A stretch of DNA of 64,000 bases from Betaproteobacteria bacterium (GTDB lineage: Bacteria > Acidobacteriota > Terriglobia > Acidiferrales > UBA7541). The stretch spans positions 1 to 64,000 of the forward strand of contig CAJCHZ010000056.1 in the NCBI GenBank assembly GCA_903970165.1. The letters run 5' to 3'. Made by a program: the position numbers and the translations under genes. Under the pieces are notes generated by a model. The model saw only the letters and a program-made list of their open reading frames with translations, was not told the origin of the DNA and ran no database searches. Positions 8,738-17,497 of this stretch are shown here, piece by piece (the first letter of the stretch is position 1; each line of letters begins with the position of its first letter).

Positions 8738-9325
8738 ATGTTCCTGGCGGCTTTTACATCCAGAAGTCCCCGCGAAGTGTCGCCTGACGCGACGCTATTG
8801 TCGCGCCTTCTTCAAAAAGACGTGAGCGCCTTCGAACAGCTCTACGACCGCCATTCGCGCCTAGTTTATGGGCTGGTTCTGCGCATTCTGCAACACGCTT
8901 CTACGTCCGAGGAAGTCGTGCAGGACGTTTTTCTGCAGCTTTGGCGCAACGCGGCGCAATATGACGAGTCCCGCGGGCCGTTCGTCCCCTGGCTTTGCAC
9001 CATGGCGCGCAACCGCGCCCTGGATCATCTCCGCCTAAAAAGCGAGCGGCAGCGCCGCCGCGAGGATCTTCCCGAAGAGCTACCCTCGATTGCCGTAGCT
9101 CCCGAGTACGAAAAAGCACTCGACGATCAGCGCCGCGCCGAGCGCGTCCGCGCGTTGGTGGCTGCCCTGAACCCGCAGCAAAAAAGAGCGATCGAACTGG
9201 CGTATTTTGAAGGATTAAGCCATTCGGAAATAGCGGCGACCTTGAAGGAGCCACTCGGAACGGTAAAAAGCTGGATTCGCAACGGTTTGCTTCGCTTGAA
9301 AGAGGGATTGCAGGCAACAACGTGA
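8738..9325 (+). CDS. ECF RNA polymerase sigma factor
   Basis: About 195 residues. Region 2 (YDRHSRLVYGLVLRILQHAS, EEVVQDVFLQLWR, PWLCTMARNRALDHLR) and region 4 (ALNPQQKRAIELAYFEG, LSHSEIAATLKEPLGTVKSW) are both intact, as in SigK/ECF-type factors. An AAGGAGAGGA sequence at 8711 lies somewhat far upstream of the ATG at 8738, so the exact start is uncertain. It directs core polymerase to a stress regulon when released by the anti-sigma factor encoded immediately downstream, with which its stop overlaps as GTGA. Confidence 0.93.
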   Translation: MFLAAFTSRSPREVSPDATLLSRLLQKDVSAFEQLYDRHSRLVYGLVLRILQHASTSEEVVQDVFLQLWRNAAQYDESRGPFVPWLCTMARNRALDHLRLKSERQRRREDLPEELPSIAVAPEYEKALDDQRRAERVRALVAALNPQQKRAIELAYFEGLSHSEIAATLKEPLGTVKSWIRNGLLRLKEGLQATT

Positions 9326-10128
9326 ACAACTGCGACCAATTCCGTGAGCTGCTAGAGGCTTACGCTCTCGGTGCGCTCGATCCGGAAGAACGCGCTGCGC
9401 TCGAAGCTCATCTCGCCACGGGCTGCCACGATTGCGCGCGCTCCGTCGAAGAAGCGCGCTGGCTCGTCTGCCAGCTCGCCTACACTGCCCCCGAAGCGAC
9501 GCCTTCAGACATGCTGAAAGGCCGTCTGATGCAAACGGTCCGCGCCGAAGCGCAATCGCACGCGGAGGCCAAGCCGCAGGCGCTGCCGGCAAAGCGCTAC
9601 GTTCCCGTTTGGATGTGGGGGCTGGCTGCCGCGATGATCGTTTTCATGATCGTGGTCACCCGGAATGTACGCCACCTCCAAGACGAAACTCGCGAAGCGG
9701 AGCATCTCAACGCCGAGCTCATGGAAGGTAACCATAAATTAGAAAAAGAGCTCGCCGAAACCAAGCGCGAAGCCATGATCATGATGGATCCCAAATCCGT
9801 AAAAATCATGATGCCAGCAAACGGCAAGCAGGGCGCGCAACTCGAAGCCAAATGGAACGCACAACTTGGCGTGCTGGTCATGGGCGACAAAATTCCCATG
9901 CCCGCGCCGCATCACGTTTTGCAGCTCTGGCTGATTCCTAAAGATCCAAAAGCCAAGCCCATGCCTTCGATGATGACTTGGCCCGACGCTGACGGAAAGT
10001 TCATCTTGCTCGTTTCCAATCCCCCAGACTCCATGGGTAACACCAAAGCGCTCGCGATTACCGAAGAACCCGAGGGCGGGAGCCCTGGGCCTACAACGAC
10101 GCCGATCTATGTGGGCGGCGTCAGCTAG
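9322..10128 (+). CDS. Membrane anti-sigma factor with RskA-like C-terminal domain
   Basis: 268 residues from a GTG that overlaps the sigma-factor stop. The N-terminal cytoplasmic part has a zinc-anti-sigma-like HX4CX2C cluster (H30, C35, C38), one residue longer in the first gap than the classical HX3CX2C. A membrane helix spans about residues 95-113. A coiled-coil-like stretch (about 115-145) leads into an extracytoplasmic RskA-type domain ending near LALTEEP-like sequence (LAITEEPEGGSP). It should hold the sigma factor at the membrane until a signal triggers release. Confidence 0.9.
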   Translation: MNNCDQFRELLEAYALGALDPEERAALEAHLATGCHDCARSVEEARWLVCQLAYTAPEATPSDMLKGRLMQTVRAEAQSHAEAKPQALPAKRYVPVWMWGLAAAMIVFMIVVTRNVRHLQDETREAEHLNAELMEGNHKLEKELAETKREAMIMMDPKSVKIMMPANGKQGAQLEAKWNAQLGVLVMGDKIPMPAPHHVLQLWLIPKDPKAKPMPSMMTWPDADGKFILLVSNPPDSMGNTKALAITEEPEGGSPGPTTTPIYVGGVS

Positions 10129-10270
10129 CCCGGCACCGACTAAATTTTCGCCTCATCATTAGCGGTTACGACAATCGCCCATCCGAGTACTATCCAGATT
10201 TCGCCCATCGGCCAGCGAAAATAAACGAGCACGTGGGCACGACACGCGGCCCGCGCGAAAGAGGCCGCCT

Positions 10271-10792
10271 GTGCGAGCGCCCTTCAGAATCATCACCATA
10301 CTGGTTGGATTTGCGCTGATTATGATCTATGGCTGCCCCTCAAAGCAGCCGCTGACGAGCGATAAAGCCAAGGAATTGCTGGAAGCCTCCAACGTGTTCC
10401 GCCCGCAATTCCCGGTTGTCAATTTGACGGAAGCGGAAGTTCAAAAAGGCAAGGACTTCGGCTATTGGGCCCTCGCGCCGCAAGCCGAGCACCACAGAGA
10501 AAACGGCGGAATGCTCCTCGTCACGCCGGAAGCAACACACTACTTTCAGGGCAATCCCATGGTGAAGAATCCGGTCATTACACTGAGAACAAAGCTTGGC
10601 GGGCGGCTCATCGAGGTCAAGGACATTCAACCCAATCCCGAAATTCCGAACGAACAAATCGTGACCTACACATATACCTGGAAATTCGAAAACGACGTTC
10701 CCCAAGTCGCCGACCTTTTCAAGGATCACCCGCCCACAGAAGGCAAGCAAGGGTTTGCCTATGGAGACAATGGCTGGCAGCTCTCGCAATAA
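10271..10792 (+). CDS. Putative lipoprotein of unknown function
   Basis: 173 residues. The N-terminus has a basic start, a hydrophobic core and a lipobox ending at Cys22 (MIYGC), so it is probably anchored in a membrane after signal peptidase II cleavage. The mature part (about 150 residues) is polar, with no motif I recognise. The GTG start at 10271 is the one that gives the signal peptide. It lies 140 bases after the anti-sigma gene and is convergent with the thioesterase gene. Confidence 0.7.
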   Translation: MRAPFRIITILVGFALIMIYGCPSKQPLTSDKAKELLEASNVFRPQFPVVNLTEAEVQKGKDFGYWALAPQAEHHRENGGMLLVTPEATHYFQGNPMVKNPVITLRTKLGGRLIEVKDIQPNPEIPNEQIVTYTYTWKFENDVPQVADLFKDHPPTEGKQGFAYGDNGWQLSQ

Positions 10793-10824
10793 CAGTTCAC
10801 TGCTGTACGTTTTCTTCCGCCCGA

Positions 10825-11331
10825 TCACTTGCCATACCGCAATGCCAAGCGTACCTCACGGCGTTTCAGCGCGTCGCGGAATCTTCGCCGCTCCTCCGCA
10901 GTCTTCACAATCAGCGGGGCCACAAGTTTCGGGCATCGCGTGAACTCATCGATCGCCACAAACGTTACGTATGCCGTCGTCGTGTGCTTCTTCTCTCCCA
11001 ACATCACATTTTCGGAATAGACCTCGACGCCGACCTCCATCGAAGTGCGAAAGACGCGATTGACCTGCGAAGTCAGCGTAACGATTTCGCCCAAATTGAT
11101 GGGATTCCGAAAATCGATATAGTCCACCGAGGCAGTGACCACGTAGCTGCTCGAATGACGGTGCGCGGCCATTGCCGCAACCATGTCCACAAGGTGCATG
11201 ACCTGGCCGCCCAAGAGTTTTCCCAGCGGATTTGTCTGCGCCGGCAAAACGATTTCGGTCATTTCCGACCGTGATGCGCTCACCGGTTTCCCTTTCAACG
11301 CCGCTGCCCCGCTTTTGCCATTCTTCGCCAT
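10825..11331 (-). CDS. Hotdog-fold acyl-CoA thioesterase (YciA/BFIT type)
   Basis: 168 residues. Hydrolyses acyl-CoA thioesters. The motif NPLGKLLGGQVMHLVDMVAAMAA contains the active-site region of acyl-CoA hydrolases, where GG and D bind and activate the thioester; the second half VDYIDFRNPINLGEIVTL is also family-typical. The ATG at 11331 has an AAAGGA sequence about 7 bases upstream and is preferred to the in-frame TTG at 11334. Chain-length preference cannot be predicted. Confidence 0.88.
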   Translation of the reverse strand: MAKNGKSGAAALKGKPVSASRSEMTEIVLPAQTNPLGKLLGGQVMHLVDMVAAMAAHRHSSSYVVTASVDYIDFRNPINLGEIVTLTSQVNRVFRTSMEVGVEVYSENVMLGEKKHTTTAYVTFVAIDEFTRCPKLVAPLIVKTAEERRRFRDALKRREVRLALRYGK

Positions 11332-11423
11332 CAAGTTTTCCTTTGCGCTTCTTCAATCCTGGAGCCAAATTTTAGCAACACGTGTCCCTGTCCGGCCTCC
11401 TCCCGTATAATACAAACTCAACC

Positions 11424-11747
11424 ATGAACGACCAAAAGAAAACGCGCCGGCAGATGCTTGAGGAGTTTGTGGCGCAAAAACCGAATGATGCGTTCTATCG
11501 CTACGGGTTGGCCATGGAATGCATGAACAGCGGCGATGCAGCCGCGGCTGACACCCACTTTCGGATGCTGCTCGAGCGTAGCGCCGACTACGTTCCCGCT
11601 TATCTCATGTATGCCCAATTACTGGCGCGCGAATCCCGCGCCTACGAAGCTCGGCAAGTTCTGACGGCCGGCATCGCCGCTGCCGACAAAAAAGGCGACT
11701 CGCATGCGCGATCGGAAATGGAAGCACTCTTGAACGATCTCGTGTGA
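11424..11747 (+). CDS. Small TPR-repeat protein
   Basis: About 107 residues from the ATG at 11424. Two to three tetratricopeptide-like helical pairs are visible (NDAFYRYGLAMECMNSGDAA; VPAYLMYAQLLARESRAYEA). No signal peptide, so probably a cytoplasmic interaction module. A TATAAT hexamer lies at 11405-11410, but no matching -35 box is present. It diverges from the thioesterase gene. Confidence 0.78.
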   Translation: MNDQKKTRRQMLEEFVAQKPNDAFYRYGLAMECMNSGDAAAADTHFRMLLERSADYVPAYLMYAQLLARESRAYEARQVLTAGIAAADKKGDSHARSEMEALLNDLV

Positions 11748-11976
11748 TCTCGATGAAATGAGTGCAACCCTTCCCAACAGCTGCCTCTGCCTATCGCATG
11801 CCTGGACTCTTCAAGAGATCAAAGCGGATGAAGAGTTCGGGCTTTATCCGCAACAACCGATGTGAACTGGGGTCGTATCCGCTGCACGAAACCCTCTCCC
11901 GCCGCTCAACTTCAGGGCTTCTCTCCCGCCGCGCTGCGATTCCGAGGGTACCGGCTGTTTACTTGCATGTTACATC

Positions 11977-11996
11977 TGCAACACGCTTGTGTTGTA
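11977..11996 (+). promoter_or_regulatory. Inverted-repeat operator candidate ahead of the nitroreductase-MarR operon
   Basis: TGCAACACGCTTGTGTTGTA contains a perfect CAACAC / GTGTTG inverted repeat (11979-11984, 11989-11994) with a 4-base centre; the extended arms match at 7 of 8 positions. It lies 20 bases before the nitroreductase start. The second gene of the operon encodes a MarR regulator, so autoregulation at this site is a reasonable inference. The remaining upstream spacer (11748-11976) holds no gene. Confidence 0.5.
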
Positions 11997-12016
11997 CTGG
12001 CAACATGGAGGCAGCC

Positions 12017-12727
12017 ATGAACGACATCCTGGAACCCATTTTCCGAAGGAGAGCCGTGAAAGTTTTCGACCCAGTCGAAATCCCGCAAGAAGTGCGGGAA
12101 CAAATCCTCAACGCCGCGCGTCATGCTCCTTCCAGCTTCAACATGCAGCCGTACCGCTTCTATTGGGTGCAATCTCCCGCCAAGAGGAAAACGGTCGCAA
12201 AGCTCTGCATGGGTCAGAAGCCCGCGGAGACCGCTACTGCACTTGTCGTGGCGGTTTCCGACATTGGATCGATGCATGCGACTTCGCGCGGCCAAGTGGA
12301 GTGGATGCGCAAGAGCGGATTCAGCGATGAGAAAATCCGCGATTATGAGCGCACAGCGAAGGTTGGCAGGATCATCTTCATGCCTGGGCCTTTCGGCATT
12401 TTCGGCGGGCTCAAATGGTCGATTTTTCGGTTGGTGAATTTGTGGAAGACTTTCGGCATGCCACCCGTCTCGCGGCAAGGGATTTTCAAATGGGCGGCCA
12501 AGGGTACTTCACTGGCCTGCCAAAATCTGATGATTGCCGCAGAAGCCCTTGGCCTTCACAGCTGCCCCATGGAAGGCTTCGACGGACGGCGCCTAGCAAA
12601 ATTTCTTGGCCTCTCGAGCCGCCATCACGAAATTGTGATGGTGATTGCCATCGGCAGAAAATCCTGCGATTACTCCGAGACGCCACAGTGGCGCAGGCCT
12701 TTCGAGGCCACGGTGACGGTTCTATGA
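12017..12727 (+). CDS. Nitroreductase family protein
   Basis: About 236 residues. FMN-dependent NAD(P)H oxidoreductase fold: the N-terminal RRRAVKVFDP block and AARHAPSSFNMQPYRF bind FMN phosphate and ring, and LMIAAEALGLHSCPMEGFD is the conserved central segment. The ATG at 12017 follows GGAGG at 5-base spacing, which decides it over the ATG at 12005 and a long in-frame opening to 11762. Its stop overlaps the MarR start as ATGA, so the two genes are coupled. The family reduces nitro compounds, quinones or flavins; the substrate is unknown. Confidence 0.9.
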   Translation: MNDILEPIFRRRAVKVFDPVEIPQEVREQILNAARHAPSSFNMQPYRFYWVQSPAKRKTVAKLCMGQKPAETATALVVAVSDIGSMHATSRGQVEWMRKSGFSDEKIRDYERTAKVGRIIFMPGPFGIFGGLKWSIFRLVNLWKTFGMPPVSRQGIFKWAAKGTSLACQNLMIAAEALGLHSCPMEGFDGRRLAKFLGLSSRHHEIVMVIAIGRKSCDYSETPQWRRPFEATVTVL

Positions 12728-13164
12728 TCATCGTGCCTGAGAAAGAAATTCCTTCCAACATTCTGAAAGACTCCGTGTTGGCGCACATCGCGGCGGCTTA
12801 TTTTTCCGTCAGCAAACAGCTGGAACGAAAAACGCAGTGCTCGGCGACGCGCGGCTTTATTCTTTCGACTCTGCGCGACGGCGCCACGCTAAATCAAAAT
12901 CAAATCGCCACGGCCCTTGGGCTCGACAGGACCGTTGTGCACCGTTCCATCAAAACGATGGTTAAGGAAGGGTTGGTTTCCGAGAAGAAAGCAGAAGTGG
13001 GAAGAGCGATTCAGATTAGCCTGACGCGCAAAGGCACGAGTTATAGAAAGCGCCTTATTGAAGCACGGAGGGCGGCCGACTTGACGGTGCGGAAAGAACT
13101 TTCGGCGAAAGACCGCAGCACACTTGTAGTTCTCCTAGAGCGCATCGCAGAATTGACGTTTTAA
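12724..13164 (+). CDS. MarR-family transcriptional regulator
   Basis: 146 residues with a winged-helix domain: LNQNQIATALGLDRTVVHRS is the recognition helix region and SEKKAEVGRAIQISLTRKG the wing. The start is fixed by the ATGA overlap with the nitroreductase gene. Probably a dimeric repressor responding to a small aromatic or oxidant ligand and controlling its own operon through the inverted repeat at 11977. Confidence 0.9.
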   Translation: MIIVPEKEIPSNILKDSVLAHIAAAYFSVSKQLERKTQCSATRGFILSTLRDGATLNQNQIATALGLDRTVVHRSIKTMVKEGLVSEKKAEVGRAIQISLTRKGTSYRKRLIEARRAADLTVRKELSAKDRSTLVVLLERIAELTF

Positions 13165-13345
13165 GCTCCCGCCGGCGCAGCTCCGGCGCAACGAGGCTGC
13201 TGCGAGCGCCGGGGCCAGGGCTTGGGATGAGCGCGGCAACTCTGTGAGATGGGAGGCTTGTAACCATCGGCACAGTTGAACTTTGGTTCTATGTACTTTA
13301 GTGGCGGTAATCTCCATTATGAGGTTATTGCAGGTTAGAAAAACT

Positions 13346-14068
13346 ATGCCTGTTGAAACACTTCGATGTCCGTCTTGCGGCGCGGGAGTTTTGTCGGACG
13401 CGACGCGCTGCCAATTCTGTAGAGCGGGGTTGGCCACGGTGGCTTGCCCGTTCTGCTTCGGCATGATGTTTGCCGGGGCGAAGTTTTGCTCGCATTGCGG
13501 GGCGAAAGGGGACCGCAACGAAGTACCGGGCGGCGAAATGCGGCTGTGTCCTCGATGCAAGGTTGGCATGAAGGCTGCCAACGTTGGGACCACGAAGTTG
13601 CTGGAATGCGGTACTTGCGAAGGGATTTGGGTGGACGTGGAGACGTTGCAGGACATTTGCTCGGAGCGCGAGAAGCAGGCAGCTGTGCTGGGCATGCCGT
13701 CTCATCCAGAGCAAGGAGTGGCGTTTGAGGAGAAAGTCCGCTATGTTCCCTGCCCTGTCTGTCTCCAGCTGATGAACCGCGTGAACTTCGCGCACTGCTC
13801 GCGCGTGATCGTGGACGTGTGCAAGGCGCACGGGACATGGTTTGACAAGGACGAACTGCGGCGGACGGTGGAGTTCATCCGTGGCGGGGGCCTGGAGAAG
13901 GCGCGCGCACAGCAACTGCAGGAGATCAAGGACGAACAAAAGATGCTGGAGGCGACGCGGAGACTCAACAGTCATTCCGATCCGATGTCCTACGGGGGGC
14001 ACAATGGGGAACTCCCGACCGGTGTGGCTTCGACAGCGATAGACCTTCTGTTTGAGCTGCTGCGATAA
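13346..14068 (+). CDS. Multi-zinc-ribbon protein (zf-TFIIB-like)
   Basis: About 240 residues from the ATG at 13346; ATG 13319 is an alternative. Successive CXXC pairs form zinc ribbons: CPSC/CQFC, CPFC/CSHC, CPRC/CGTC and a final CPVC with a histidine and cysteine in VDVCKAHGTWFD. The last two units have the C..C..GIWVD or GTWFD signature of the bacterial zf-TFIIB domain. A helical, charged segment follows (AQQLQEIKDEQKMLEATRR). Cytoplasmic; role unknown, perhaps nucleic-acid or protein binding. The 180 bases before it hold nothing I recognise beyond a GC-rich inverted repeat. Confidence 0.82.
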   Translation: MPVETLRCPSCGAGVLSDATRCQFCRAGLATVACPFCFGMMFAGAKFCSHCGAKGDRNEVPGGEMRLCPRCKVGMKAANVGTTKLLECGTCEGIWVDVETLQDICSEREKQAAVLGMPSHPEQGVAFEEKVRYVPCPVCLQLMNRVNFAHCSRVIVDVCKAHGTWFDKDELRRTVEFIRGGGLEKARAQQLQEIKDEQKMLEATRRLNSHSDPMSYGGHNGELPTGVASTAIDLLFELLR

Positions 14069-14080
14069 ACCGAATCATTT

Positions 14081-14914
14081 TCAGGGCGTCGGCTTCCCTA
14101 GCGCTTCTGCAATTCCTGCTTCGGCCAGCGGAGCCATGACCGCGTATCCCGCGGCGTTTGGATGGACGCCGTCCGGGCTGAACTCGCCCTTTAAGCCGCC
14201 CTCGGCGTTGACCATGGCGGAATAGTAGTCCACATAAACGAAGCCGTTTTTGGCGGCGTAGCCTTTAATCGATGCATTGAGGTCGAGAATTTTGGACGCC
14301 GGCTGAAGGCCTTTGTGCCACCAAAAATCGCTGGCCGGGAGCACCGAGCACAGCACGACGCGAATGCCGTTGGCGCGCGCAAGTTCGCTCATCGAGGCGA
14401 TATTGCCAGCGGATTCCTGCAGCGTCATCTTGCCGGTGTTCTCCGCGATATCATTCGTGCCGGCGAGAATCACAACGGCTTTCGGCTTCAGATCGAGCAC
14501 GTCCTGGCGAAATCGCACCAGCATTTGCGGCGAGGTCTGGCCGGAGATGCCGCGGTTTACATACGGCTTATCCGGGAAAAATACGCCGCGATCCGGGTGG
14601 CCGTTCGTTCCCTTCATGCCCCAACCTTCTGTAATGGAATCGCCCATGAAGACTACGCGTACAACACCGGCGGGTGGGTCTCCCATGGCTTTGTCGGCGT
14701 CACGATATTTCGCCAAGAACCCCCAATCCGCGTAACGCTGTTCGACCAGAGATTTCTCGTAGTCGTTTCGCGATTCCCAGAATGCTTGATGGGGATCCTG
14801 CGGCTTGTTCTCCTGCGCGGGAGCGGCGGGGGTCTGTCCAAACAGTGGAGCGACACCCGCGAGCATCACGCAAAGAGCGCACATTGCCAAAGAAAGTTTC
14901 GTTTTGCCGTTCAC
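14081..14914 (-). CDS. Secreted SGNH/GDSL-type hydrolase
   Basis: About 277 residues. SGNH blocks are intact: FMGDSITEGWG (nucleophile Ser), NRGISGQTS (Gly), ILAGTNDI (Asn) and DGVHPNAAGY (catalytic Asp/His). These enzymes remove acyl groups from carbohydrates or lipids. A signal peptide is present (LSLAMCALCVMLAGVAPLFG). The GTG at 14914 is chosen because AGGAG lies 8 bases upstream; the in-frame ATG at 14962 lacks such a site. Confidence 0.88.
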   Translation of the reverse strand: MNGKTKLSLAMCALCVMLAGVAPLFGQTPAAPAQENKPQDPHQAFWESRNDYEKSLVEQRYADWGFLAKYRDADKAMGDPPAGVVRVVFMGDSITEGWGMKGTNGHPDRGVFFPDKPYVNRGISGQTSPQMLVRFRQDVLDLKPKAVVILAGTNDIAENTGKMTLQESAGNIASMSELARANGIRVVLCSVLPASDFWWHKGLQPASKILDLNASIKGYAAKNGFVYVDYYSAMVNAEGGLKGEFSPDGVHPNAAGYAVMAPLAEAGIAEALGKPTP

Positions 14915-15088
14915 GAACGAGTCTCCTTTCCTTCTTGCGGTAAAGGGACCATAGCTTATCACTGTCTTTGGCCGGCGATGATAGCGAGCTGCACCGGTGA
15001 GACGGATTGTTTGTGCTAGAGTGCGGCGGAGCGCGGTAATGGCTTTGAAAATTGGTTGGCGCTGGTTTGGGTGCTGCGGAGTTCAACG

Positions 15089-16267
15089 ATGAGTGATTTT
15101 GAGCGAGTGACCTGGATTGTGCTGGATAGCGTAGGCATCGGCGAATTGCCGGATGCGGCGGATTATGGCGATGTGGGGCGAAGCACTTTGGGGCACATTG
15201 CCGAATCACGGCCGCTGGCCTTGCCAAACCTGGTGAGGCTGGGCTTGGCGAATATTGCGCCACTTGCGCATTTGCCGGCTGCGGCTGCGCCGATTGGCGC
15301 TTATGGGAAAGGCGCGACGCATTCGCCGGGTAAAGATACGACGACCGGGCACTGGGAGATGGCCGGGGTTTGGCTAGATCAGGCTTTTCCCACGTATCCT
15401 CACGGTTTTCCTCGCGAATTGATTGCCGAATTTGAAAAGCGAATTGGGCGCGGGACGCTTGGCAACAAGCCGGCTTCAGGAACGGAAATTATCAAGGAGC
15501 TAGGCGAAGAACACGTTCGGACGGGAAAGCCAATTGTCTACACTTCAGGCGACAGCGTTTTTCAGATTGCCACACACGAAGATGTGATTCCTATCGCGGA
15601 GTTGTACCGGATCTGCGAGATTGCGCGGAAACTACTGGATGGGCCGAATCGCGTCGGACGCGTGATCGCACGCCCATTTGCGGGGCCTGCGGGAAACTTC
15701 AAACGCACGATGCGTCGGCATGACTATGCGGTTGATCCGCCGAAGCCGATGCTGCTCGACGTCCTGGCCGAGCGCGGGGTTCCGGTTTTTGGGATTGGCA
15801 AAATTCATGACATTTACAACGGACGCGGAGTGCAGAAGTACGTTACAACATCCGGCAACGCGGACGGAATGACCAAAATGGCTGAGGCGCTGCAAGAACG
15901 AAAGAACGGGTTGATTTTCTGCAACCTGGTGGATTTCGACATGCTTTACGGTCATCGCAAGGATGTGGAAGGCTTTGCGGAATCGCTCGAGGAGTTTGAC
16001 CGCATGCTGGGCCCGTTCCTAGAGTTGATGCGCGCGAAGGATTTGCTGCTCATCACCGCGGACCATGGCTGCGACCCCGATCCTCGCTGGCCGACGACGG
16101 ATCACTCTCGCGAGTACGTCCCCATTCTGGCATATTCGCCGGGAAGCGGGGCTGGCGTGAATCTTCGCGTGCGCGCAACGCTTGCCGACATGGGACAGAC
16201 GGTCGCGCAGAATTTTGGAGGCTCCATTCCGCATGGCGCAAGTTTCCTGGCGGAAGTCACCTCCTGA
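15089..16267 (+). CDS. deoB: Phosphopentomutase
   Basis: 392 residues, full length. Interconverts ribose-1-phosphate or deoxyribose-1-phosphate and the 5-phosphates in nucleoside salvage. Alkaline-phosphatase-like metal sites are seen in [19 protein letters not shown] and [19 protein letters not shown]; the phosphothreonine block [15 protein letters not shown] is intact. The start is placed at the ATG at 15089, which gives the family N-terminus. It diverges from the SGNH hydrolase gene across 174 bases. Confidence 0.95.
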   Translation: MSDFERVTWIVLDSVGIGELPDAADYGDVGRSTLGHIAESRPLALPNLVRLGLANIAPLAHLPAAAAPIGAYGKGATHSPGKDTTTGHWEMAGVWLDQAFPTYPHGFPRELIAEFEKRIGRGTLGNKPASGTEIIKELGEEHVRTGKPIVYTSGDSVFQIATHEDVIPIAELYRICEIARKLLDGPNRVGRVIARPFAGPAGNFKRTMRRHDYAVDPPKPMLLDVLAERGVPVFGIGKIHDIYNGRGVQKYVTTSGNADGMTKMAEALQERKNGLIFCNLVDFDMLYGHRKDVEGFAESLEEFDRMLGPFLELMRAKDLLLITADHGCDPDPRWPTTDHSREYVPILAYSPGSGAGVNLRVRATLADMGQTVAQNFGGSIPHGASFLAEVTS

Positions 16268-16318
16268 GCATCAAACGGCCGCAGTTCGTCCAAGTTGCAA
16301 GGCCTCCCTCTATTTTGT

Positions 16319-17236
16319 TTAGCGGTGATTGCCTCTTTGCACCATCGCGACTTGCGCCGAGGGCGCAGCGCTTGAAACGAGTAAGCGGGATAGCGCCTGA
16401 GCTTCCGCAAGTTCCGCTGCGTTGAGATGGGGCGCAAGCGCACGGAGCATTTCTTTGGCGCGGTTGTCGCCTTGTTGCGCGGCCACTTGAAACCATGCGA
16501 AGGCAAGTGAGTTGCTTCGGCTAACGCCTTCACCGCGAGCATACAGATCGGCAAGATTGAATTGGGCCTGGACTACGCCGGCTTCAGCAGCTTTGCGATA
16601 CCAGACCGCCGCGGCAACGCGATCCTGAGCAACGCCCAGACCTTGATCGTAGAGATACCCCAGGTTCATCTGCGCGGCGGAATTGTCCGCGTTCGCGCCT
16701 TGCTCGAAGAAGCGGAAGGCCTCGGCATAGTCCTGACGCACGCCGCATCCTTTCATATAAAGAACGCCGAGGTCGTAGTAGGCAAGCGCGTAGCCTTGAT
16801 GGGCGGCTTCGCGCAACCAATAGAGCGCACTGGCTGCGTTTGGTGGCGCGCCCCAGCCTGCGAGGGTAGCGACCGCCAAGTTTACCTGGGCGGGTGCGTA
16901 GCCGCGGCGCGCGCCTTTTTCAAACCAGTCTCGCGCTCGCTGAAGCGTGCGCAGCGATTCCGGGGCTTGCGCGGCGGCAATTCCCTTTTCGTTATCGTGC
17001 TCGCCGGCTTGCGTCGCGGCCGGCGCATTACCGGCGCTTACGCGGATGGAGTTCCCTTCCCGCGCCAGCAATTGCGCCATTGCCGGTGATACGCAGGCAC
17101 TCGCCTTTGCATTTCCCGCATCTTGTGCGTTTGCAGGTCGGCCCAACAATGTGCAAGAAACCAACGCCAAGATTACAAGACAGAGTAATCGTGCTGCGCA
17201 CTTCCTCTCGTACCCATAACTTTCGATAGAATTCAT
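16319..17236 (-). CDS. Secreted Sel1-repeat protein
   Basis: About 305 residues. The signal peptide (LLCLVILALVSCTLLGRPANA) is followed by a linker and at least four Sel1/TPR-like repeats of 36 residues (ARDWFEKGARRGYAPAQVNL; ALYWLREAAHQGYALAYYDL; AFRFFEQGANADNSAAQMNL; AAVWYRKAAEAGVVQAQFNL). Such solenoids mediate protein-protein contacts, here probably in the periplasm. GGAGG lies 7 bases before the ATG at 17236. A well-formed promoter lies about 180 bases upstream, overlapped by the inverted repeat shared with padR. Confidence 0.88.
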   Translation of the reverse strand: MNSIESYGYERKCAARLLCLVILALVSCTLLGRPANAQDAGNAKASACVSPAMAQLLAREGNSIRVSAGNAPAATQAGEHDNEKGIAAAQAPESLRTLQRARDWFEKGARRGYAPAQVNLAVATLAGWGAPPNAASALYWLREAAHQGYALAYYDLGVLYMKGCGVRQDYAEAFRFFEQGANADNSAAQMNLGYLYDQGLGVAQDRVAAAVWYRKAAEAGVVQAQFNLADLYARGEGVSRSNSLAFAWFQVAAQQGDNRAKEMLRALAPHLNAAELAEAQALSRLLVSSAAPSAQVAMVQRGNHR

Positions 17237-17332
17237 GGTCAATCCTCCGTTGTGTGACCACCCGATCCCGGAGCGCTCGCGGTTCAAGACGCTGCCCCGG
17301 CAGTGTCCGTTAACGCAGGCACAGGCAGACCG

Positions 17333-17359
17333 GGAGGGGCGGGGGAGGCCTGCCCCTCC
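17333..17359. other. Hairpin in the Sel1 gene leader
   Basis: Perfect 8-bp inverted repeat GGAGGGGC (17333-17340) / GCCCCTCC (17352-17359) with an 11-base G-rich loop, within the 5' leader of the Sel1 gene (spacer 17237-17497). It may affect leader folding. No T-tract follows on either strand. Confidence 0.4.
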
Positions 17360-17401
17360 GAGGGAATGCCCACAGGCGGCGGCCTTGCCTTCAGACTGTC
17401 T

Positions 17402-17446
17402 ACCTGTAGTTAGTCTACCTATATACCTAGACGAGCTACAGGTCAA
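17402..17446 (-). promoter_or_regulatory. Promoter of the Sel1 gene with overlapping inverted repeat
   Basis: On the minus strand TTGACC (17446-17441), a 17-base spacer and TATAGG (17423-17418) make a good sigma-70-type promoter. An 8-bp perfect inverted repeat ACCTGTAG (17402-17409) / CTACAGGT (17436-17443) flanks it, one arm over the -35 box and the other just downstream of the -10. The same half-site recurs in the padR promoter at 20549-20556, suggesting common control by PadR. Confidence 0.6.
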
Positions 17447-17497
17447 AAAGTTCCGTGGAATTTTTGGCGAAATAAGGAAGGAGACTGGATTTTCCAG

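Noticed and set aside
11382..11423. Full promoter around TATAAT at 11405
   Set aside because: The -10 is consensus but no acceptable -35 or TG extension lies at any usual distance.
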